Of a stretch of 17,273 bases of DNA, positions 6,561-13,009 are shown piece by piece. Under the pieces are notes generated by a model. It had not been told where the DNA came from and ran no database searches. It saw nothing but the letters and a program-made list of their open reading frames with translations. The translations under genes were made by a program, and so were the position numbers. Source of the stretch: an uncultured Candidatus Saccharibacteria bacterium (GTDB taxonomy: Bacteria > Patescibacteriota > Saccharimonadia > Saccharimonadales > Saccharimonadaceae). The DNA lies in the NCBI GenBank assembly GCA_947427985.1, contig CANEKB010000014.1, positions 1 through 17,273 of the forward strand, given 5' to 3'. Every line of letters starts with the position of its first letter. The stretch's first letter is position 1.

Positions 6561-6844
6561 ATTACGAGTGTCAGACCACCTTTTGGAGCGACTTTAGTAT
6601 AGCGGAACGTTTTGGAGCGGAGGCAGTTAAAGATACTTATAGGCGTGCTAGAGCGGAATGGGGGCGTGATCGGGTTTATGGAACTAAGCTCGGAGTGGTA
6701 CTTAACCATAAATGTTGGTATTGGTATGAGAAAAATAACGTCTTTAGTAAACTTTACGCTGAGCTGCGGGAAGAATATCATGGGTGGGTATTGGATAACT
6801 GGAAGGGTGAAGATTTGGGGTATTATTTGAGAATTACAGACTAA
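6548..6844 (+). CDS. Small conserved hypothetical protein (FWSDFSIAERFG type)
   Basis: A 98-residue soluble protein rich in aromatic residues. The segment FWSDFSIAERFGAEAVKD, then a basic helix, VLNHKCWYWYE and a C-terminal GEDLGYYLRITD, resembles a family I recall from gut Firmicutes and Bacteroides genomes and mobile elements, with consensus like DFSIADxFG, VLNxKxW and FYRTTD. This is from memory and no function is established. It overlaps the upstream gene and probably relies on coupled translation. It ends one base before the stop of the convergent 6846 gene, leaving no room for a terminator between them. Confidence 0.65.
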   Translation: MRLLDYECQTTFWSDFSIAERFGAEAVKDTYRRARAEWGRDRVYGTKLGVVLNHKCWYWYEKNNVFSKLYAELREEYHGWVLDNWKGEDLGYYLRITD

Positions 6845-6845
6845 A

Positions 6846-7532
6846 CTAATAATGCACACGTTTTTCAATTTCGTTATATGGGTTGTGAATATACCACAAT
6901 TCACTTCCCTTATCAAGTGAGCATATGATATACATATTGAACCGCCCTAAGTCGCCTACATGCCGTAGACAATCTAACACTTCACTTTCTTCCACGTGCG
7001 CTGGACAAAATACAAACAACCAGTTATCCGCAAAGCGTTTATACCCCTTAGTAAGGCCAGCTTCTTTGTGCTTATAACTTTTTTCAATTTTCTTGTCTAT
7101 ACTAACTTTTAAAATGTCGTAGATAGAAGTTGTATCAAAATTCACCAAAACACCGAAATCAGAAACTAGTCGGATGTCTCTCTTAAATTTCTTTTTTGGA
7201 AAGCTATTCTGAATATAGTCACCAATTTCCTTAACATCCGCTACTTGAGCCTTCGCTTTGCTAAAAGTATCTATGTCCTTAGCAATCTTCTCGTCTATGG
7301 CGACCGTCACCTCAATACCTAAATCCAACTCCTCACTTTGAATATCGGGAGACTCAGTATCTTCAATGTTTAAAAACATCTCCTTTATAACTGGCTTATT
7401 GTCAACCATTAGATGTCTTCTTGGATGTCCAGGGAGCGCTGGACCATCTTCTAGAAAATAATAATCTCGACACAACATATCTAATGCTATCTTTTCATAC
7501 TCAATACTATTTCTATATTCTGGCCACCGCAT
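6846..7532 (-). CDS. Hypothetical protein with a possible PD-(D/E)XK-like GIEVT motif
   Basis: A 228-residue soluble protein, second gene of a minus-strand pair. I chose the ATG at 7532 over the one at 7541 because AGAGG sits seven bases before it and abuts the other. The segment SPDIQSEELDLGIEVT (Pro62-Asp63 ... Glu74-x-Thr76) resembles the core of nuclease-fold proteins in which PD is followed by a strand carrying E-x-K; here the last position is Thr, so activity is doubtful. The C-terminal half has a WLFVFCPAHVEE strand and a final strand ELWYIHNP typical of a compact alpha/beta fold. It follows the DUF4365-like gene after 38 bases, so it is probably co-transcribed and functionally linked. 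Role in defence is inference. Confidence 0.65.
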   Translation of the reverse strand: MRWPEYRNSIEYEKIALDMLCRDYYFLEDGPALPGHPRRHLMVDNKPVIKEMFLNIEDTESPDIQSEELDLGIEVTVAIDEKIAKDIDTFSKAKAQVADVKEIGDYIQNSFPKKKFKRDIRLVSDFGVLVNFDTTSIYDILKVSIDKKIEKSYKHKEAGLTKGYKRFADNWLFVFCPAHVEESEVLDCLRHVGDLGRFNMYIICSLDKGSELWYIHNPYNEIEKRVHY

Positions 7533-7570
7533 ATATCTCATCCTCTAACAGTTAAATTTCTAACTCTAAA

Positions 7571-9373
7571 TTAGCTAGCACTAAAATAGTCCTTAAGACG
7601 ATCGCTTAGTAGCTCCTTAATTAGATTTAAGAGTGGCGTTTTAGTATATAGCGTATTTAGCAAGGCTGAATGCACAGAACGTATTATTTTATATTCCTTA
7701 TTTTCGTATTTGCCGAACCGTATAGGGTATCGTTCAAGTTCCATATCACTAACAACTTTAATATTTCCAGATTTATCAATCTCATTTTTGCACTGAAGAT
7801 AATATTGATGCAATGTCGGCACATCATCGTACGCATACTGATCTATTAAATTGTAGTTAAACAACAATAAGTCCGCTCCGTGCAATAAACCTATTTTGTC
7901 CGCTATACCAGTAAAATTCTTTTTTAGAATCGCATCATAACATTCTGGCAAGTTATCTATAATTTTTTTCATATTATGGGCAGCAGATTCTTTAGATAAA
8001 GTATTTACCACTAAATTATCCTTGCTATTAAATCGTTGCATTATATATGGTCGATGAATAACTTTGTATTTTTTGGAGAGCTTTTCTAGTGCCTGAGTAA
8101 AGGTGTGGATGTTGAAATTTCTGGCGACTAATATACAACTTTTTGGCCTTTCGCCGCGGCCTATCTTTTCGTTAACTCTATTACGTAATTCATTCATATT
8201 AGAAAAATTATTTATGTCAATACAGTAGCGGGGTATACCTACATCTAATGAGCGGTTTTGCGCGTTACCTGCACTACTGTTATACTGTTCTTCTAGCCAA
8301 ATTGGCGCATAGAACTGTATCCCATAGCGTATGTCGGCTATAGAATAGCTTTGCTGTGCCTCTTGGAGTGCTAATTTGAAACCAATACGGTCAACAACGG
8401 CAAATATATATTCAATCATTAGAAAATCGTTGCACGTAAGATCCAGGGCGTCCGTCTTGATAATTTCCTCTGCATCATGTTTTACAGTTATCCTTGCATG
8501 ATAATCAGGGCATAAATGGATAGGGTTTTCCGCACGATAATCAACGACCCGGATGAAACCATTCTCTGATGCTTTAGCAAATACGCTTTCTTTAAATTTC
8601 TTAATTTGCACGTCATTTATGCCATACATAATAGGGTACAATGCGTACGATATTCTGTTAGACTCATATTCGCTATAAGCTATGCCCATTTTCCACATAC
8701 CAGGATATAGAGTCTGTTTTATGATTGGAAAATTAACATCGTACATCGCATTGAGTTCATCTAGATATCTATGGACTTGTGCAAAATTTTCGTCATGTGC
8801 GCCTATGCCAGTATTTTTTAGTTTGCTTAGCCCCTCATACTCAGCCTTAAGAGCTGAGTACCGTTTACGCATTTCATGTTCTTCCAATACTATCCTTCGC
8901 CACTCATCAATATATGTTTTATTGCTTACGGAAAGGAACTGACTAGAGGATAATTCGATGCGTTTTGTTTTATGATGCCTATACTCAATATTTGATAGAT
9001 AATTACAATCTATATATAACCAATATATCTTCCTGGCTACGTTGTCTACAAAAAACCAGAGCATAGGATGGATATCTTCACAATATGCAAGAGTACTAGT
9101 CGGGCAATCGAATTTTAGTCCACAATCGCTAGCTAAAGTCTTTACTTGTACCTCAAGTTTTCCAAGCATTTGGTGGCTATCATCATAAACCGTAATTGTG
9201 CCGTCCGTGTTGGGGGTCTTATCATTCTTCTGTAAGTTTGGCACCACTGCGCCGTGTGTGGATAAGACATTCTCTACCAATGAAACCGACTGTATGTCCC
9301 GAGTATCGGATAATGAATCCGTAGCTGGCGATGCCGTATAATAGTTTTTACTCTGATTCTTAGTATTTTTCAT
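7571..9373 (-). CDS. Large protein with an N-terminal DUF4365-like (nuclease-fold) domain
   Basis: The protein is 600 residues from the ATG at 9373. A longer in-frame start at 9469 is rejected because an extended -10 promoter (TGG-TATAAT) lies inside that extension. Residues about 30-125 resemble DUF4365, a PD-(D/E)XK-related domain: NTDGTITVY (Asp57), then GKLEVQVKTL (Glu74, Gln76, Lys78), then HPMLWFFVDNVARKIYWLYID, the typical strand after the catalytic core. A coiled helix follows (about 155-190). Residues 200-600 contain no motif I know; they may sense or bind a target. There is no signal peptide or membrane segment. The domain occurs in proteins of phage-defence islands, which with the AT-rich composition (one 60-base row counts 13 G+C) suggests a transferred defence module with the next gene. 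The ribosome site is weak. Confidence 0.7.
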   Translation of the reverse strand: MKNTKNQSKNYYTASPATDSLSDTRDIQSVSLVENVLSTHGAVVPNLQKNDKTPNTDGTITVYDDSHQMLGKLEVQVKTLASDCGLKFDCPTSTLAYCEDIHPMLWFFVDNVARKIYWLYIDCNYLSNIEYRHHKTKRIELSSSQFLSVSNKTYIDEWRRIVLEEHEMRKRYSALKAEYEGLSKLKNTGIGAHDENFAQVHRYLDELNAMYDVNFPIIKQTLYPGMWKMGIAYSEYESNRISYALYPIMYGINDVQIKKFKESVFAKASENGFIRVVDYRAENPIHLCPDYHARITVKHDAEEIIKTDALDLTCNDFLMIEYIFAVVDRIGFKLALQEAQQSYSIADIRYGIQFYAPIWLEEQYNSSAGNAQNRSLDVGIPRYCIDINNFSNMNELRNRVNEKIGRGERPKSCILVARNFNIHTFTQALEKLSKKYKVIHRPYIMQRFNSKDNLVVNTLSKESAAHNMKKIIDNLPECYDAILKKNFTGIADKIGLLHGADLLLFNYNLIDQYAYDDVPTLHQYYLQCKNEIDKSGNIKVVSDMELERYPIRFGKYENKEYKIIRSVHSALLNTLYTKTPLLNLIKELLSDRLKDYFSAS

Positions 9374-9392
9374 AACAATCGACTTCTTTTTT

Positions 9393-9401
9393 ATTATACC
9401 A
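9393..9401 (-). promoter_or_regulatory. Extended -10 promoter of the DUF4365-like gene pair
   Basis: TGG-TATAAT on the minus strand, with the ATG 19 bases beyond the hexamer, so the mRNA leader is about 12 nt. It decides the start codon at 9373 and would drive both island genes. Confidence 0.65.
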
Positions 9402-9497
9402 TTTTCTAGTAATAATGATAGGAGATACTGTTCGTCTTCAAGAAAGGCTATTAAAGCCAAACAAACCACGTCCGACTATGCAAAATAAAGATGAGTG

Positions 9498-9519
9498 AAT
9501 CCCGCTAGGGATTTTATTT
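9498..9519. terminator. Short hairpin at the end of the deoxyribosyltransferase-like gene
   Basis: AATCCC and GGGATT flank a GCTA loop. The T-rich tail (TTATTT) is on the plus strand; on the minus strand, where the gene would end, the tail is poorer. It could be a weak or bidirectional terminator. Confidence 0.35.
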
Positions 9520-9945
9520 GTGCTTAAAATACTCTTTCATCTCTTCAACGCTGGAGAAAATCTTGTCGAAAATCAGATAAAGCGAGTCGGTTTTCTCATA
9601 GGGGCCGATTGCATAACATTTCTTACCAAGGCCATAAGCTATACCAGCCTCAATATGTGAGCTCTTTCCTGCAGGGAGTACCATGATGAGATTCTCAGCA
9701 GACTTCAGCCCATTCAGATCGTCCTCAAAAATTATGCGGATCGCATCCGAGGTAAGTTCACGATTCTCGTAGTCATTAGCAAGTCTGTCGGGATGGTCAT
9801 GAAGGTTAAAGCCCGCTTTCTTATGCGAGATCTCGTTTTTGGCAAAACAATAGTAGGTTTTATTAACAGAATCAAGGGCCTTGCATACTTCAAGGATTTT
9901 CGGAATGTTTCGTGTCCTACCCACGACGATAAAATCAGTCTTCAT
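9514..9945 (-). CDS. Nucleoside 2-deoxyribosyltransferase-like protein
   Basis: A 143-residue soluble alpha/beta protein. An N-terminal strand MKTDFIVVGRT and a C-terminal block LIMVLPAGKSSHIEAGIAYGLGKK match the pattern of the nucleoside deoxyribosyltransferase superfamily, where the glutamate in this helix (Glu99 here) is the nucleophile that forms a glycosyl-enzyme intermediate. Members exchange bases on deoxynucleosides or hydrolyse nucleotide glycosidic bonds; related folds also act in NAD- and nucleotide-based immunity. Substrate cannot be told from sequence. There is no ribosome site, and the TGA-TATACT promoter ends nine bases before the ATG, so the mRNA is probably leaderless. It lies 140 bases upstream of the DUF4365-like gene on the same strand, with a hairpin and a promoter between. 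Confidence 0.7.
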   Translation of the reverse strand: MKTDFIVVGRTRNIPKILEVCKALDSVNKTYYCFAKNEISHKKAGFNLHDHPDRLANDYENRELTSDAIRIIFEDDLNGLKSAENLIMVLPAGKSSHIEAGIAYGLGKKCYAIGPYEKTDSLYLIFDKIFSSVEEMKEYFKHK

Positions 9946-9954
9946 AATACTTAA

Positions 9955-9963
9955 AGTATATCA
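9955..9963 (-). promoter_or_regulatory. Extended -10 promoter placing the start at the ATG
   Basis: TGA-TATACT on the minus strand is followed by only nine bases before the ATG at 9945. With initiation six to nine bases after the hexamer, transcription begins at or within about three bases of the start codon. Confidence 0.55.
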
Positions 9964-10058
9964 TGATGCCGGTGTTAGCGAGACCGAAAACCCAATCGAG
10001 AGCATGAGGCATTTCACCCTTGCTCTTTTTTCGCCGGATCCAGAAGTTTTATTTTTTA

Positions 10059-10760
10059 TTATTCCCTGCTTACGTCGTTAACATCGGCTAGACGTTCGCG
10101 ATATTGGTCAAAATGAACATAGATATAGGCTAAATCTTCGACGAGCGAACTGTCGATCTTGTTGCGCGAAATTGACATAGTGGTGGAGATAATTTTTGCA
10201 ATAATTACGGGCGTCAGAATTAGCAATGCAACAACAAGCGTGGAGCCAAAAATTGGGATGAGCCGATGCAAATTAATCGTCCCGATCGAACCATCGTAGG
10301 CAACGATTACGATCGAAGATAACGTAATGACAGCCGTCAAAACCCAGCCGAGTAGATTTGGTTTCGTGTTGCCGGGTAGGCGCGTTTGAAAATAATTGAG
10401 CGTAAGTAGTATATCATCTTTGGTGCGAATCTGGTGACGAGCTAAATCATCTACGAGATTATCGATACGACGTTTGTCGTCCGCAATGTAATAAGCGGCC
10501 AACTTAGCGGAGAAAGTCTTACTAGTGCGAACGCTGCGAAAAAGCTTACCAGCATGATGGTACTCCCAAGCCAGAAAGGCTACCGCTAGCATACAAAATA
10601 TAATCACGGCACAACCGTAAATGAGCCAGCGTAAGGAGTTGAAGACCAGCGCAAAGACAATAGCTAAAACTACGACGAGCGCCGCACAGGGCCAATAATA
10701 AGCAATGAAACGCTTTTGTTGTAGGCCTTTTTTATATTCGCGTTCAATTTCACTAAACAA
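10059..10760 (-). CDS. Four-TM integral membrane protein, unknown function
   Basis: A 233-residue protein with four hydrophobic segments at about 21-40, 45-66, 138-156 and 168-191, arranged as two hairpins around a basic cytoplasmic loop (about 70-130) and a charged C-terminal tail. No transporter, kinase or peptidase motif is visible and I do not recognise the family. The start is a TTG at 10758-10760; no ATG or GTG lies in frame before residue 57, inside the second membrane segment, which makes TTG the only sensible choice, with a weak AAAGTAGG site upstream. An extended -10 promoter about 65 bases upstream gives a leader with a small hairpin. Both ends of the protein are probably cytoplasmic. 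Confidence 0.75.
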   Translation of the reverse strand: MFSEIEREYKKGLQQKRFIAYYWPCAALVVVLAIVFALVFNSLRWLIYGCAVIIFCMLAVAFLAWEYHHAGKLFRSVRTSKTFSAKLAAYYIADDKRRIDNLVDDLARHQIRTKDDILLTLNYFQTRLPGNTKPNLLGWVLTAVITLSSIVIVAYDGSIGTINLHRLIPIFGSTLVVALLILTPVIIAKIISTTMSISRNKIDSSLVEDLAYIYVHFDQYRERLADVNDVSRE

Positions 10761-10823
10761 GTGCCTACTTTCTCAACGCTTTTGTGAGTTGATAATCATA
10801 TTTAGCATAAGTGTACACACTTT

Positions 10824-10832
10824 ATTATAACA
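10824..10832 (-). promoter_or_regulatory. Extended -10 promoter of the four-TM protein gene
   Basis: TGT-TATAAT on the minus strand, part of ATGTTATAAT, a 10-mer found at two other promoters in this window. No -35 of consensus type is seen. Confidence 0.6.
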
Positions 10833-10940
10833 TGGCTGATGGACGTCGCCGATGTAACTCTGCTTAATCGCTATAGAAAGTATTCCTAAGAAAAGTCGAG
10901 GCTAGGAACTACACCCAACCAAGTAGGAAGCCGCGAAAGA

Positions 10941-10949
10941 TGTTATAAT
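10941..10949 (+). promoter_or_regulatory. Extended -10 promoter of the PUA/ASCH-like gene
   Basis: TGT-TATAAT on the plus strand, again within ATGTTATAAT, 24 bases before the ATG. The divergent promoter at 10824 shares the same 10-mer. Confidence 0.65.
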
Positions 10950-10973
10950 TAAATAAAGTAAGCAGGGAGTATT

Positions 10974-11432
10974 ATGGTTCATTTAGCCTACTGTGACGAT
11001 AAGTCCAAAGAACTCGGTAAGATTCTAGATGGTAATAAAACGATGGTGATTCGTGGTGCCGCCGGTCGGAAGATTCCACATAGCCGCGTGTTCGCCGGTG
11101 AAGAACTTTATTTTATGGAAAAAGGTAGCAAGCAAATTACCGCTAAGGCTATCGTAAAAAATGTGCAGAATTTTGTAAAACTCGCGGATGACGAAATCAC
11201 CAAAACCGTTGAAGATAATAATGACAAATTACAACTCACCGATAAACAAAAAGAGCGCTGGCATAAGAAATGCCTTTGCCTGGTAGAATTTGGTGATGTG
11301 GAAGAAATTGAGCCACTAGATTTTGATCACCAGAGCAATATGGACGACTGGCTAATTATTGATAAGATTGAAGATGTCGTAGTTGGCTCTAGTATTCCGT
11401 ATAGTTACGACAAGTCGAAGTTTAAGAAATAA
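10974..11432 (+). CDS. Small conserved protein with a probable PUA/ASCH-like fold
   Basis: A 152-residue soluble protein beginning MVHLAYCDDKSKELGKIL. The order of a KTMVIRGAAGRKIP strand, GEELYFMEKGSKQI, ITAKAIVKNV, a central helix, and KCLCLVEFGDVEEI then DDWLIID is what one expects of the ASCH/PUA-like beta-barrel family, whose members bind RNA or modified nucleic acids; the short domain with a conserved G-x-E-x-x-Y/L-F pattern fits. I recall near-identical proteins in Firmicutes with no assigned function. There is no catalytic motif. GGGAG five bases before the ATG supports the start. Monocistronic, convergent with the epimerase gene that follows. Confidence 0.65.
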   Translation: MVHLAYCDDKSKELGKILDGNKTMVIRGAAGRKIPHSRVFAGEELYFMEKGSKQITAKAIVKNVQNFVKLADDEITKTVEDNNDKLQLTDKQKERWHKKCLCLVEFGDVEEIEPLDFDHQSNMDDWLIIDKIEDVVVGSSIPYSYDKSKFKK

Positions 11433-11468
11433 CACAGATGAATATCCCCCCTACGCGAGCTGCGAAGC

Positions 11469-12473
11469 CTAGATTCGGCCGGCTTGTTTGAGCCATTTTA
11501 CGGTGTCGTCGATAGTAGTTTGGATCTGGCGAGGCGAATAGCCCAGTTCGCGACTGGCTTTGGCATGCGAGAAGTTCGCGTTAGATTCTAGAGTATAGAG
11601 CGAATATTTCGTATAAAGTGGTGGTTGCTTTTTAATGTTGTAATAAATCTCCGAAAGCGGGGCAGTAAGCTTAGCAAGCCACAGTGGCAGAACGGTTTTA
11701 ATGGGTTCGCGTCCAGCCGCCTGCGCGATCAGCTGTAACAGCTCAGCGACCGAAACATAATGCCCCGAAAGAATATAACATTCACCAGCCTCACCATGGA
11801 CGCAAGCGCTAAGAATACCTGCTACAACATCACGTACGTCCACAAAATCATAACCACCTTTTACGCCGGCTTTCAAGCGCCCGGTAGCAGCATCAATAAC
11901 TAATTGTGTAAGATGGCTGGTCTTGAAATCGTAAGGGCCAAGAATCCCGGATGGGTGCACTATGCAAGCATCAAGGCCGCGCGTCCTAACCATATCCAAA
12001 ATATATTCGGCCGCCTCAGCTTTCGATTTAGCATAAATTCCCTCAACTTTCGCTGGGTCAAAATTTGTAACTTCTTTCATAACCTCGCCGTGCGGTAATT
12101 CTGGTATGGCGTGGACACTGTTCACGTAGATCATTTTGGCGCCAATCTCAAGTACCTTTTCCGCAACGTGTTTTGTGCCCAAGACATTAACCTCATAAAC
12201 CGCAGGATTTGGTTTTGACTTGATATAGACAACCGCAGCACAATGGATAACATAAACTTTCGCATCGGTCGGTACGGCAAAAATATCAACTAGCGTTTCT
12301 GGTTTAGTAACGTCGCCCTCAAAGAGTTCACAATTAAGGCCCTGCAAAGCATCAGCTCGTTTTAATGACGAGACGAGGGCGCGAATTTGGTTATTCGGAT
12401 CTTGACTAAGAGCACGCACTAGGTTATTACCAAGAAAACCGTTTGCGCCTGTAATGATGTAGATTTTTTTCAT
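11469..12473 (-). CDS. NAD(P)-dependent epimerase/reductase, extended SDR family (3-beta-HSD/dihydroflavonol reductase-like)
   Basis: A 334-residue Rossmann-fold oxidoreductase. The nucleotide-binding loop TGANGFLG is at residues 8-15, the acidic residue ending the second strand region is followed by EGDVTKP (52-58), and the active site has Ser119 in YVNSVHAI and the Y-x-x-x-K pair Tyr147/Lys151 in YAKSK. HPSGILGPYD (about 177-186) is the substrate-side loop typical of extended SDRs. Length matches. The closest groups act on sugar nucleotides, sterols or flavonols; the substrate here is unknown. There is no signal peptide; the enzyme should be cytosolic. It starts 22 bases after the stop of the McrA-type domain gene and probably shares its promoter. 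Confidence 0.88.
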   Translation of the reverse strand: MKKIYIITGANGFLGNNLVRALSQDPNNQIRALVSSLKRADALQGLNCELFEGDVTKPETLVDIFAVPTDAKVYVIHCAAVVYIKSKPNPAVYEVNVLGTKHVAEKVLEIGAKMIYVNSVHAIPELPHGEVMKEVTNFDPAKVEGIYAKSKAEAAEYILDMVRTRGLDACIVHPSGILGPYDFKTSHLTQLVIDAATGRLKAGVKGGYDFVDVRDVVAGILSACVHGEAGECYILSGHYVSVAELLQLIAQAAGREPIKTVLPLWLAKLTAPLSEIYYNIKKQPPLYTKYSLYTLESNANFSHAKASRELGYSPRQIQTTIDDTVKWLKQAGRI

Positions 12474-12494
12474 AGACCTTTATCTCCAAATAAT

Positions 12495-12905
12495 TTATTG
12501 CTTTAATTTGAGCGGAAACTTGATAACGACGCGGTCTCTGCCATCTTTGCCTGGCTCGATAGCCTCGAAAGGCTCGGCAGAGAGCTCGACTTCGCCACTA
12601 TAAATATAGTTCCCTGGCTCGAAAGATTCAAAAAGATGGAGACCAATACCACTAGACCTTGACTCAGCGAGAGTTTTATTTTGAGAATAGTTAATACTCT
12701 GGTCGCCAACTTTACCCATACCCGTAAAGTTAAGAACGCCATCCCGCCACTCATCAGCATGATAACACTGGCCGTGCTTGACAAAAATGACCAAGGTGTT
12801 GGTTTGTTTCGACCGACGAAGACCACCCATGTTGCCACATTTAAAAGTGTCGACGATTTCCTGATTCGTGTAAGCGTCGCCAACGTGTAACTCAGAAATT
12901 TGCAT
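12495..12905 (-). CDS. Standalone domain like the N-terminal domain of some HNH/McrA-type restriction enzymes
   Basis: A 136-residue protein. LHVGDAYTNQEIVDTFKCG, then GNMGGLRRSKQTNTLVIF, YHADEWRDGVLNFTGMGKVGDQS, QNKTLAES and the final GRDRVVIKFPLKL closely follow a domain I recall from HNH endonucleases annotated as 5-methylcytosine-specific restriction enzymes, where it sits before the nuclease. Such domains may recognise modified or sequence-specific DNA. No HNH motif is present here and none lies downstream, so this is a domain alone and should not cut DNA. AAGGAG seven bases before the ATG supports the start. An extended -10 promoter is back to back with that of the ABC-F gene. The next gene, an SDR, is probably co-transcribed. 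Confidence 0.65.
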   Translation of the reverse strand: MQISELHVGDAYTNQEIVDTFKCGNMGGLRRSKQTNTLVIFVKHGQCYHADEWRDGVLNFTGMGKVGDQSINYSQNKTLAESRSSGIGLHLFESFEPGNYIYSGEVELSAEPFEAIEPGKDGRDRVVIKFPLKLKQ

Positions 12906-12925
12906 TTGTTACGCTCCTTCTTTTC

Positions 12926-12945
12926 ATTATAACATATGCTATAAT
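12926..12945. promoter_or_regulatory. Back-to-back divergent extended -10 promoters
   Basis: On the minus strand TGT-TATAAT (hexamer 12926-12931) serves the 12905 gene; on the plus strand TGC-TATAAT (hexamer 12940-12945) serves the ABC-F gene. The hexamers are only eight bases apart and face away from each other, so the two polymerases would have to compete for the same DNA. Confidence 0.7.
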
Positions 12946-12951
12946 AAAGAT

Positions 12952-12963
12952 ATGCGAAGCTAA
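12952..12963 (+). CDS. Possible leaderless tri-codon ORF at the 5' end of the ABC-F mRNA
   Basis: ATG-CGA-AGC-TAA (Met-Arg-Ser-stop) begins seven bases after the -10 hexamer, right where transcription should start. AGATAT (12948-12953) can pair with ATATCT (12966-12971) around it. Antibiotic-responsive leaders are known for ABC-F genes, but such a short ORF may be chance. Confidence 0.2.
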   Translation: MRS

Positions 12964-13009
12964 AAATATCTCTCACGTTTATCAAAAGCAAAATTTACGA
13001 GGTATTTTT

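Noticed and set aside
9374..9469. 32-residue N-terminal extension of the DUF4365-like protein
   Set aside because: The extension contains the extended -10 promoter of the gene and lacks a ribosome site.
9999..10031. AGAGCA/TGCTCT hairpin followed by five T on the plus strand
   Set aside because: No plus-strand transcript is known to reach it, the loop is 16 nt and the stem only 6 bp; not called as a terminator.
12503..12991. 162-codon minus-strand ORF overlapping the McrA-type domain gene
   Set aside because: It is a shifted frame of the recognised 136-residue gene, runs through its promoter, and shows no domain.
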